The notes beneath the pieces are model-generated. The model searched no databases and was not told where the DNA came from. It saw only the letters and a program-made list of their open reading frames with translations. Shown one piece after another: positions 7,111 to 13,947 of a DNA stretch of 16,368 nt (position 1 is the stretch's first letter; each line of letters begins with the position of its first letter). The DNA comes from JAGQUL01 sp038212015. GTDB lineage: Bacteria > Actinomycetota > Thermoleophilia > Gaiellales > SKUG01. The translations under genes were made by a program, and so were the position numbers. The stretch lies in assembly GCA_038212015.1 (NCBI GenBank), contig JBBQUY010000079.1, positions 1-16,368 on the forward strand, in the 5' to 3' direction.

Positions 7111-8448
7111 ATGGCTGACCCGCCGCTCGACCTCTCGACCTACCACGACCGACTCAGCCGCGTCGACCCGTACCGACTCAACGGTCGAGTCGTGCAGGTC
7201 ATCGGGCTCGTGATCGAAGCCCAGGGGCCCGAAGCGCAGGTCGGCGAGCTCTGCCACGTGCACATCTCGCGACACGACAAGCCGATTCCCGCGGAGGTCG
7301 TCGGCTTCCGCGAAGGTCGCACGCTGCTGATGCCGCTCGGTGAGATGCGCGGCGTCGCGCCGGGCAACGAGGTGGTCGCCACCGGACACCCGGTTCGCGT
7401 GGCCGTCGGCGAGGAGCTGCTGGGGCGCGTCGTGGATGCGACCGGCGAGCCGATCGACGGCAAGGGGCCGCTCGACGCGGAGGCGCGTGTGTCCCTGCAC
7501 GCAGATCCTCCCGCACCGATGTCGCGACCGCGCATCGACACGCAGCTCGACCTCGGCGTGCGTGCGATGGACGCGATGATCCCGTGCGGTCGAGGTCAGC
7601 GCCTTGGCGTGTTCGCCGGATCAGGCGTCGGCAAGAGCTCGCTCATGGGCATGATCGCGCGATCCACCACGGCAGACGTGAACGTGATCGCGCTCATCGG
7701 CGAGCGCGGACGCGAGGTGCTGGAGTTCATCGAGCGAGACCTGGGGGAGGAGGGCATGCGACGTTCGGTCGTCGTCGTCGCATCCTCCAACGAGAGCGCG
7801 GTCAAGCGCATAGGCGCCGCGTTCGCCGCCACGTCGATCGCGGAGTACTTCCGCGACCGTGGCAAGGACGTGCTGCTCATGATGGACAGCGTCACGCGCT
7901 TTGCGATGGCACAGCGCGAGATCGGCCTGGCGATCGGCGAACCACCCGCCACCCGTGGATTCACCCCGAGCGTCTTCGCGCTGCTGCCTCGACTGCTCGA
8001 ACGCGCAGGCACGTCCGACAAGGGCTCGATCACCGGCCTGTACACCGTGCTCGTCGAGGGCGACGACATGAACGAACCGATCGCCGACGCCGTCCGCGGC
8101 ATCCTCGACGGTCACGTCGTCCTGTCGCGCGAGCTTGCGCATCGCAACCACTATCCGGCGATCGACGTGCTCGCCTCGATCAGCCGCCTGCAGGGCGAGC
8201 TGCTGACGCCCGAGCAGGTGCGCGCCGCGGGGCTCGCGCGCGAGACGCTCGCCGTCTACCGCGACCGTGAGGACCTCGTGTCGATCGGTGCCTACGCCGT
8301 GGGGTCGGACGCGAAGGTCGACTACGCGATCGCGAAGAAGCCCGACATCGATCGCTTCCTGCAGCAGACGATGGACGAGCGCTCGACGGCTCCAGAGGCG
8401 CGCGCCCAGCTGGAGCTGCTCATGGGTGACGCTCCGCAGGTGTTCTAG
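7111..8448 (+). CDS. fliI: FliI, flagellar type III export ATPase
   Basis: FliI is the hexameric ATPase that unloads chaperone-substrate complexes at the flagellar export gate. The 445-residue product matches the family length. It has the Walker A loop GSGVGKSS (170-177), the catalytic glutamate motif GERGREV (197-203), the Walker B strand VLLMMDS (254-260), and the stretch GEPPATRGFTPSVFALLPRL typical of FliI/YscN. The N-terminal barrel (GRVVQVIGLVIEA) is present. An upstream in-frame ATG at 7072 exists, but the 12 codons after it lack G/C third-position bias and lie in a small dyad, so I prefer 7111, although its ribosome binding site is weak. Its partners FliH and FliJ are encoded about 3 kb upstream and 5 kb downstream, separated by reverse-strand genes. 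In most operons the three are adjacent. Confidence 0.96.
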   Translation: MADPPLDLSTYHDRLSRVDPYRLNGRVVQVIGLVIEAQGPEAQVGELCHVHISRHDKPIPAEVVGFREGRTLLMPLGEMRGVAPGNEVVATGHPVRVAVGEELLGRVVDATGEPIDGKGPLDAEARVSLHADPPAPMSRPRIDTQLDLGVRAMDAMIPCGRGQRLGVFAGSGVGKSSLMGMIARSTTADVNVIALIGERGREVLEFIERDLGEEGMRRSVVVVASSNESAVKRIGAAFAATSIAEYFRDRGKDVLLMMDSVTRFAMAQREIGLAIGEPPATRGFTPSVFALLPRLLERAGTSDKGSITGLYTVLVEGDDMNEPIADAVRGILDGHVVLSRELAHRNHYPAIDVLASISRLQGELLTPEQVRAAGLARETLAVYRDREDLVSIGAYAVGSDAKVDYAIAKKPDIDRFLQQTMDERSTAPEARAQLELLMGDAPQVF

Positions 8449-8520
8449 CGAGCAGACCCGCCCGGCTTCGTACGTGACGGTCGAGTACCGACCCCAGCGT
8501 ACGAACCCGGCTCAGCTCGC
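8448..8520. terminator. Large bidirectional dyad between the convergent fliI and proline-rich genes
   Basis: TTCGTACG (8467-8474) pairs with CGTACGAA (8498-8505). After one mismatch CCGG (8462-8465) pairs with CCGG (8507-8510), and further out GCGAGC (8448-8453) pairs with GCTCGC (8515-8520). The loop itself holds CGGT/ACCG (8478-8481 and 8487-8490). The structure begins at the last base of the fliI stop and covers the stop of the opposing gene, as expected for a shared bidirectional terminator. No T-run follows on either strand. Confidence 0.6.
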
Positions 8521-9774
8521 GGCGCCCGCGAGCAGGCGCTCGCTCCAGCGTTCCACGTAGGCCGGGCGGAGCCCGATCGTCTCGACGAGCTTTGGATCGA
8601 CCTTGGACGCTGCGATCGCGCGCTCGCGCAGCGCCGGCGGCAGCGTCGACACGTTCGCGGCCTGGACCGAACCGATGCCCGACGCGAGTCCCTTGGTGCC
8701 CAGGCTCGAGCCGCGTCCGGTGACGATCTGGTTGATCGATGCCTGGCTTCCCGTCTCCACGAGCTCGCGCCCGTCGAGTCGCAGCTGTGGCACGTTGACT
8801 CGGACCGCGGAGGAGACGTGGTCGCTGCCGGCGCGCGCGCCGAGCTCCACGATCGACGCCTGGCGCGAGTAGCGCGCAAGCTGCGGATTGTCGAACACCG
8901 GTCGTGCGCCCGCGGCCGAGCGATCCAGGTCATCGAGGATCGCCTGCATGCCGCGACCCGCCTGCAGATCGGCAAACACCGACCGGCGCAGCGGCTCGTG
9001 GACGAGCACGCCGTCGGCGGCACCGGCCGCGTGACGCAGCGCGGTGCTGGCGGCGAGCAGCTGGTTGTGCTGGACATGGCCGTTGGCGACGGCCGTCAGG
9101 CGACCACCGAGGCCGACTCGATTGATGCCCGGCAGTGCCACGGCGGCGTACTCACCGAAGCCGATGCCGTTCGCGAACGTCGCACCGAGTCGCGCGTCGC
9201 TGATGGCCTGAAGGCCGCCCTGGTGCATGGTCCCCGAGGCGAACGCGCGCTCGGTAGCCTGCAGCGACTGGACGTTCTTCACGCCGCTGCGGATCGCGAG
9301 CGCGCCGAGCACGCCTGCGCCGACCACGCCGGCACCGATGAGCCATGGCTTCCAGTTGAATCCGTCGCCAGCGGGCGGCGGATCGGTGGGATCCGTGGGC
9401 GGCACGGTCGGATCCGTGGGCGGCTCGACCGGTCCGGTCGGCGGCGGCATGCCCGGACCGTTCGGCGGGAGCGTCGGCGGATGGCCCGGGCCCTGCGTCG
9501 GCGGATGGCCCGGTCCCGGGATGGGCGGATGGCCCGGCCCCTGGGTCGGGGGAAGCGTCGGAGGAGTCGGCGGCATGCCGGGACAGTTCGGGCCCTGATT
9601 CGGCGGATGCGGCGTGCTCGGCGGGGGCGACGGCGGCCCCGGCTCGTTCGGCGGCTGTGGCACCGGAGCCGGTACCGGACCCGGTCCGGGCGTCGGATTG
9701 GTCGGTACCTGCTGCACCGGTGACTGCGTTGTCGGCGGCAGGTAACCGCCACCGCGAATGCCGATCGTCGACAT
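8512..9774 (-). CDS. Unrecognised proline-rich protein with one hydrophobic segment and a domain shared with the 10060-13257 gene
   Basis: I do not recognise the family. The 420-residue product has a proline/glycine-rich region at residues 12-135, including GPGHPPTQ-type octamers at about 79-102. A hydrophobic segment follows (about 144-163, WLIGAGVVGAGVLGALAI), then a globular part. Residues 187-402 align with residues 567-786 of the protein at 10060-13257. Shared features in order are QAI, A-x-F-x-x-G-x-x-F-x-x-Y, P-x-I/V-NR-x-G-x-x-GRL-x-AV, LAA, RS-V, GR-x-x-Q, ARYSR or ARDYSR, and the GR...LA-x-G-x-G block. There is no Sec signal, so the proline stalk and hydrophobic segment suggest either a membrane protein or a substrate of the flagellar type III exporter; both are inference. 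The ATG at 9774 has a strong GGAGGGA site. The gene converges on fliI and follows the 10060-13257 gene on the same strand. Confidence 0.82.
   Translation of the reverse strand: MSTIGIRGGGYLPPTTQSPVQQVPTNPTPGPGPVPAPVPQPPNEPGPPSPPPSTPHPPNQGPNCPGMPPTPPTLPPTQGPGHPPIPGPGHPPTQGPGHPPTLPPNGPGMPPPTGPVEPPTDPTVPPTDPTDPPPAGDGFNWKPWLIGAGVVGAGVLGALAIRSGVKNVQSLQATERAFASGTMHQGGLQAISDARLGATFANGIGFGEYAAVALPGINRVGLGGRLTAVANGHVQHNQLLAASTALRHAAGAADGVLVHEPLRRSVFADLQAGRGMQAILDDLDRSAAGARPVFDNPQLARYSRQASIVELGARAGSDHVSSAVRVNVPQLRLDGRELVETGSQASINQIVTGRGSSLGTKGLASGIGSVQAANVSTLPPALRERAIAASKVDPKLVETIGLRPAYVERWSERLLAGAAS
9476..9547. repeat. Three 24-base tandem repeats within the proline-rich gene
   Basis: GGCGGATGGCCCGG recurs exactly at 9476, 9500 and 9524, a period of 24 bases. 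On the coding strand this is the 8-residue unit GPGHPP plus two variable residues. Such in-frame tandem repeats can gain or lose units by slippage and so vary the length of the proline-rich stalk. Confidence 0.75.
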
Positions 9775-9787
9775 GTTCGTCCCTCCA

Positions 9788-9824
9788 GTCCCACGCGCGT
9801 CCCACGCACGGGCTCCTGTCAGGA
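9788..9824. promoter_or_regulatory. Repeat and dyad just upstream of the proline-rich gene
   Basis: GTCCCACGC occurs twice, at 9788-9796 and 9799-9807, 11 bases apart (about one helical turn), followed by the perfect dyad TCCTG-T-CAGGA (9814-9824). They lie 14 to 50 bases before the start at 9774, where an operator or leader element could sit. I recognise no known regulator site. Confidence 0.3.
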
Positions 9825-9888
9825 CTTCGGGTCGACGGCGATCGTCGTTGCAGCGGCCGAGCTCGTGATCCGAGTGCCACGCCACGCA

Positions 9889-9933
9889 CGTTCCTGACGA
9901 AAGTGTTGGGAGACACGCCTTTCGTCAAGAGCG
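9889..9933. repeat. Hairpin repeat, copy 1 (45 bases)
   Basis: This copy matches copy 2 (9960-10004) at 42 of 45 bases. The stem is TCCTGACGAAAG with CTTTCGTCAAGA around a loop ending AGACACG. Two of the three differences break stem pairs, so this copy looks like the more decayed one. Confidence 0.75.
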
Positions 9934-9959
9934 TCGATCAGGAATCACGCGAGCCGCGT

Positions 9960-10004
9960 CGTTCCTGACGAAAGGGTTGCGAGACACGCCTTTCGTCAGG
10001 AGCG
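9960..10004. repeat. Hairpin repeat, copy 2, with a perfect 13-bp stem
   Basis: TCCTGACGAAAGG (9963-9975) pairs perfectly with CCTTTCGTCAGGA (9989-10001) around a 13-base loop. It lies about 60 bases past the stop of the 10060-13257 gene, so on the reverse strand it could also end that transcript, although no T-run follows. Between the two copies TCAGGAA (9938-9944) may be the arm of a third, decayed copy. Confidence 0.75.
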
Positions 10005-10059
10005 TTGAGCCGGTGTGCACGACGCGTCGGCGCTGCGCGGTTGGCGCGCGCGGTTGCCG

Positions 10060-13000
10060 CTAGGCAGCCGGTGCGTTGAGGTTGCCGACGACGTTGTTCT
10101 GCGCGTCGTAGACCTGGCCGGTCTGCGGATCGGCCTTGAGGCCGGTCTGCGGATCGACGTACATGCCGGTCTGCGGATCGACGTACACGCCCGCCTCGCC
10201 GCCACCTGCGGCGGTGGGCTGCGGCACTGCGGCCAGCGAGCTCGCACCCGCGGCTGCACGGTCCACGCCACCCGTGGGCTGCATGCCGCCAGCCTCGAGC
10301 TGCGCCATGTTGCCGATGAGCTGCTGCGTGTTCGGGTCGTACAGGTCGCCGGTGGCGGTGTCGAGCACCATGCCTGCCGTCGGGTCGTAGACGAGCTGGC
10401 CACCCGACGGCGACGTGCCGATGACCTGCGGGCCCTGCGCGCCGGCAGCCGGTGCCGGAGCCGCGGCGCCGGTCGGAGCGGGCTGGCCGGCCGGAGCTGC
10501 GCCGCCGGCCTGCTGCTCGGCGTAGAGGCGTTCCAGGTCCTTCGCCTCCTGCTCGGCGAGGTCGGCCTGCTTGGCTTCCTGCTCCTGGATCGTGCCGCGG
10601 TTCTTCCAGTAGTCCCACATCGGCTGCATCTGCTTGCCGGTCAGGCCGAACGCCGCACCTGCCACGAGCGGCGTCGCCGCGAAGTTGCCGAAGCGCTGCG
10701 CCGTGTCGAGCGTCATGCGTGCGGCGCGGTAGCCCTGGTTGCCGCCGTTCTCGACGATGCCTGCCACGCGTGCAGCCGTGCGGTTGGATCCGCCGAGCTG
10801 GAGCAGCGTGCGGAACTTGCTGCCGCCCGTGACGCCAAGCTTGTTCGCCCATTCGGCGGTCTTGGTCAGCGTCTCGATGCGCTGCACGTCGTCGGCCATG
10901 TTGAGCCCGACCATTCGCTGCGCGTTGCCCGCGTTCATCAGCTGGTTGGCACCCGTCGCACGCTGCGCCGCCTGGGCGTAGAGGCCCGCGTTCTGGACGC
11001 TGTTGGCGCCGCGCACCAGGCCGAGGCCCTGAGCGAGACCACCGCTCGAACCGAAGTTGACGTTGCGACCGAGCGACATCACGTTCGGGTTCGCCGTCGT
11101 GCCGATCGTCGCGTGGTTCTTGAACGGGCTGAAGCGGAAGTTGCCGCTGCCCCGCATGACGCGATTGCCCTCGGCGAGCTTGCCGGCGCCGCCCTGCAGG
11201 AAGCCGTAGCGCGAGTAGTCGCGTGCGATGTCCTGTGCGCGGATCGCGTAGCCGCCACCGGTGCCGCTCGAGCGGCCGGCCGCGGTCATCGCGTCCTGGA
11301 TCGAGCGACCCTGCTTGAGTTCCGCGAGCACCGTGGACCTGGTGGCCGCGTCGACGCCGACCTTGCCCCCCTCGAGCGCCTTGAGCGACGCAGCACCCGC
11401 CGCGAGCTGCATGCCCTGGAAGTAGCCGCGGCCGACGGCCGAAAGGCGACCCGCCTCTCCGAAGCGATTGACGATCGGCACCGCGCTCTTGAGGTAGTCG
11501 GTGAAGCGCAGGCCCTTCTCGAACTTGGCGACCAGACCAGCCGCCTCGATCGCCTGGAACGAACCGGTGCTGAGCGCCGAGCCCGAGCCGAGCGCCTTGA
11601 CCGACGCGGCAAGTCCCGTGACGCCCTTGCTGGCGTTGGCTGCCTGCATCGTGGCCGTCGCCGCGCGGCTCGCCGCGCTCAGGCCCTGGATGCCCTGCAC
11701 GGCGCTGCGCACCGCGGTGAAGCCCGCAAAGCCGGACGCGACCGCGCCGACGATGTTGAGCGGGTTGGAGCGGTCGATCTTCTCGCTCGTGACCCAGTCC
11801 TTGCCGGTGATGTACTGGAGCGCGTACACGCCGGGGATGAGGTTGACGCCGAAGCTGAGCGCGCGCTTCCACATCGGCACGTGGGCGGAGTGGATCTGCT
11901 CGACGACCTTGTCGAACTCCTCGCCCTCCTTGCCCTCGAGCATGACGCCCCACTTCTCCTCGGGCGTTGCCTTGGCGTCTTCGAGCTTCTCGAGTCGGCC
12001 GTCTTCCTTGTACTGCATCTTGGTGTCGATGAGCTGCTTGAGCTGGGCGTCGAGCGCCTGCTTCGGCGCGCCGGAATCCTTGAGCTGCGTGAGCATCTCC
12101 TCAGGGATGCCGAGCGCCTTGAACTGGTCCGCGTACTCGTCATTCCACGCCGGCAGCGAGTTCTGCATCTGTGTGTACGCCTCGGTCAGCTTCGACTCGT
12201 CGAGTCCGCTGCCGGCGAGCTGCTGCAGGACCTGCTCCTGCTCGGCCTGGGGCGTCTTGAGCTCGGTCATGAGCTTGGAGAACTTGTCGGCCCACTCCGG
12301 CGAGAACGCGCCGACCGACGCCTCCATCTGACGGTACGCCTCGGCGAGCTGCGCCTCGGTCGTCGGCGCGCTCTGGACGTCCTTGAGCTGCGTGGCGATC
12401 TCCGACTGGGACATGCCCATGCGCTCCATGACCTCACCGAAGCGCTGCTCCCACTGGGGCGACCACGCGCTGCCGGTCGCCATGCCCGGCTGACCAGCGG
12501 GGGCGACGTCCTGCGGCAGCGGACCATCGGCAGACGCGACGCTGCCCGCGTCGACACCCGGCGTCGGGGCGGCCGCATACGGATCGGCGGAGTACGGATC
12601 GGCTGCGCCTGCCGCAGCGGGATCGAGGACGTCGACCTGGTCGAGCTGCATCGCGATCTCGAAGAGCTGGTCGTCGCTGTAATTCGCCTGTGCGAGGTAC
12701 TCGATGTCGGCGGGCGCGAGCTGCAGCTTCTCGAAGCGGCGCTGCCAGTCCGGGGTCCAGGCGCCGGTTCCGGCGATCGGCTGCACGGTGCGCTCGGGTG
12801 CGGCGGTCGGATCGGCGGCGAGCGCCGGGTCGGTGCCCTGCGACATGGGCTCGGGCGCCTCGTCCGTGCCGGTCGCAGGAGCTGCGGCGGCCACGGTGCC
12901 GGGCTGGCCCGCACCCATCACCTGTGCGGCGCCGGAAGCTGCTGCATCGGGCGCTGCCTTCGCGCCCCGAGCGGGTTCCTTCGTTGCCGCCGAGGCGCGG

Positions 13001-13257
13001 ATGGCGTCGAGGACCGGGGTGGAGGACGTCCCGCGCGACGAGGTGCGGCTCGTCGTGGTGCGCGGGGCCGGAGCCACCAGGTCGGACGCGGTCAACGGTG
13101 CGGCGGCGTCAGGTGCGGCCTTGGCCCCGGCGGGCCTGGCAGGCGACGTCGGTGCTGCGGGCGTGCGTCCCTCGGACGGCTGCGCAGCGCTGATGGCCCG
13201 CGTCAGGCGGTCCGATGCTGCGGCGTTCGACGAGGTCGTCGTAGATGAGACGCTCAT
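10060..13257 (-). CDS. Unrecognised 1065-residue modular protein (W-x-P-x-W repeats, shared domain, octamer repeats)
   Basis: I do not recognise the family. Regions in order are as follows. A disordered Ala/Ser/Thr/Pro N-terminus (1-160) holds two copies of AGAKAAPDAAA-like sequence near 43 and 98. Four helical repeats opening with A-W-x-P-x-W-x-x-R-F or a close variant start at residues 166, 264, 317 and 370. A charged stretch runs 415-460, and hydrophobic segments lie near 465-482 and 498-520. A domain at 567-786 is shared with the protein at 8512-9774. A second hydrophobic patch sits near 858-873, a Q/E-rich coil near 888-916 and a proline/alanine linker after it. Two octamer-repeat blocks end the protein: YDPTAGMVLDTATG onward (957-984) and VDPQTG units (1025-1060). 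No Sec signal is seen; the Ser/Thr-rich start resembles type III export signals, which is only suggestive. The ATG at 13257 follows a GGGGGG run. The gene diverges from fliJ. Confidence 0.85.
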   Translation of the reverse strand: MSVSSTTTSSNAAASDRLTRAISAAQPSEGRTPAAPTSPARPAGAKAAPDAAAPLTASDLVAPAPRTTTSRTSSRGTSSTPVLDAIRASAATKEPARGAKAAPDAAASGAAQVMGAGQPGTVAAAAPATGTDEAPEPMSQGTDPALAADPTAAPERTVQPIAGTGAWTPDWQRRFEKLQLAPADIEYLAQANYSDDQLFEIAMQLDQVDVLDPAAAGAADPYSADPYAAAPTPGVDAGSVASADGPLPQDVAPAGQPGMATGSAWSPQWEQRFGEVMERMGMSQSEIATQLKDVQSAPTTEAQLAEAYRQMEASVGAFSPEWADKFSKLMTELKTPQAEQEQVLQQLAGSGLDESKLTEAYTQMQNSLPAWNDEYADQFKALGIPEEMLTQLKDSGAPKQALDAQLKQLIDTKMQYKEDGRLEKLEDAKATPEEKWGVMLEGKEGEEFDKVVEQIHSAHVPMWKRALSFGVNLIPGVYALQYITGKDWVTSEKIDRSNPLNIVGAVASGFAGFTAVRSAVQGIQGLSAASRAATATMQAANASKGVTGLAASVKALGSGSALSTGSFQAIEAAGLVAKFEKGLRFTDYLKSAVPIVNRFGEAGRLSAVGRGYFQGMQLAAGAASLKALEGGKVGVDAATRSTVLAELKQGRSIQDAMTAAGRSSGTGGGYAIRAQDIARDYSRYGFLQGGAGKLAEGNRVMRGSGNFRFSPFKNHATIGTTANPNVMSLGRNVNFGSSGGLAQGLGLVRGANSVQNAGLYAQAAQRATGANQLMNAGNAQRMVGLNMADDVQRIETLTKTAEWANKLGVTGGSKFRTLLQLGGSNRTAARVAGIVENGGNQGYRAARMTLDTAQRFGNFAATPLVAGAAFGLTGKQMQPMWDYWKNRGTIQEQEAKQADLAEQEAKDLERLYAEQQAGGAAPAGQPAPTGAAAPAPAAGAQGPQVIGTSPSGGQLVYDPTAGMVLDTATGDLYDPNTQQLIGNMAQLEAGGMQPTGGVDRAAAGASSLAAVPQPTAAGGGEAGVYVDPQTGMYVDPQTGLKADPQTGQVYDAQNNVVGNLNAPAA
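10117..10188. repeat. Three 24-base tandem repeats at the 3' end of the 1065-codon gene
   Basis: GCCGGTCTGCGGATCG begins units at 10117, 10141 and 10165. The second and third units are almost identical, each continuing ACGTACA. On the coding strand they give the (Y/K)-x-DPQTG octamer near the C-terminus. Period and position in the reading frame parallel the 24-base repeats at 9476-9547 in the neighbouring gene, though the sequences differ. Confidence 0.8.
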
Positions 13258-13500
13258 GGCGTTTTCCCCCCAAGCAAGTCGTCTCGTGCATCACCGTCGG
13301 CGAACGGCTTTCGAGGCACGGGACAGGCGGCCGGCATGCCGCCATGACCCGGTTGTACGACGGTCTGGGACCGCGGTACTAGGACGAAGTACCTAAGTTA
13401 GGAAGACGACGACGTTCAGACACGCGGGGTGTTTGCAATGCGCCGTGCTCGCTCTGGCAGGTTCAAGCAGCGGAATCGACGGTCCGATGCGCGTTCCGAG
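13258..13500. promoter_or_regulatory. Divergent regulatory region with clustered palindromes before fliJ
   Basis: This spacer must carry the promoters for the 1065-codon gene and the fliJ unit. Between 13326 and 13402 four perfect dyads lie in a row: GGCGGC-N6-GCCGCC (13326-13343), CGGTC-TGG-GACCG (13361-13373), GGTACT-N7-AGTACC (13375-13393) and CCTAA-G-TTAGG (13392-13402). The last two overlap in an A/T-richer patch, the likeliest operator or promoter core. I could not assign -35/-10 boxes with confidence, nor a known regulator. Bases 13438-13500 could be read as an N-terminal extension of fliJ, but their codon bias suggests leader sequence. Confidence 0.5.
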
Positions 13501-13947
13501 ATGCAACGCTTCGTATTCAAGCTGGAGGCCGTCCGCAGGCTGCGTGTGCAGCAGGAGCAGGCCGTGCAGGTCGAGCTCGCCCGTGTCATGCGGGAGCGCA
13601 ACGCCGTGGTCGAACAGATCGCACAGTCGCGCGCTGCAGAGCAGGACCTGTACGAGTACCTGCGCGCACCCGGCCGCACTGCAGCCGAGATGGCGCACGT
13701 CGCCCGCTTCGGAACGTGGCATCGCCAGCAGATCTTCAGCCTCGGCGTGAAGCTTCGCCAGTTCGACAAGGGCGTGGAACTCGTTCGAACGCGACTGACC
13801 GATGCCCGCGCACGACGCGAGGCACTCGACAAGCTCCACGACAAGGAGCGCGAGGCATGGCGCCTCGCCGGCCAGCGCGAGGAGCAGGCGGAACTCGACG
13901 AGATCGCCACCATGCGCGCAGCCCGCGGACTGGGGGCGGTGGCCTGA
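13501..13947 (+). CDS. fliJ: FliJ, flagellar export ATPase central stalk / chaperone escort
   Basis: FliJ is the coiled-coil stalk that sits in the FliI hexamer and contacts the export gate. From the ATG at 13501 the product is 148 residues, the usual FliJ length, and opens MQRFVFKLEAVRRLR, the typical F-x-F-x-L-E-x-V-x-x-L-R start of the family. Almost the whole protein is charged helix suited to an antiparallel coiled coil. Its chemistry also fits: many Arg, Glu and Gln residues and few hydrophobics outside the heptads. An upstream ATG (13438) and GTG (13429) are in frame, but the added codons lack the G/C third-position bias, so I chose 13501, whose ribosome binding site is weak. The stop TGA overlaps the next ATG by one base, indicating translational coupling. 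Confidence 0.85.
   Translation: MQRFVFKLEAVRRLRVQQEQAVQVELARVMRERNAVVEQIAQSRAAEQDLYEYLRAPGRTAAEMAHVARFGTWHRQQIFSLGVKLRQFDKGVELVRTRLTDARARREALDKLHDKEREAWRLAGQREEQAELDEIATMRAARGLGAVA

Noticed and set aside
10015..13248. A forward open frame of 1077 codons opposite the 1065-codon reverse gene
   Set aside because: It is a shadow. Its protein is rich in Arg, Leu, His and Asp in the pattern of an antisense GC-rich frame, and it has no family signature. The reverse frame has a start in the intergenic region, repeats at protein level and a paralogue next door.
4124..13257. Recent horizontal insertion of the three reverse-strand genes as a mobile element
   Set aside because: No transposase, integrase, terminal inverted repeats or target duplications are visible, and codon bias and GC content match the flagellar genes.
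13429..13500. GTG or ATG at 13429/13438 as the fliJ start
   Set aside because: The extension is Arg-rich with poor third-position bias, while the ATG at 13501 gives the usual FliJ length and N-terminal motif. The choice remains open because neither start has a strong ribosome binding site.
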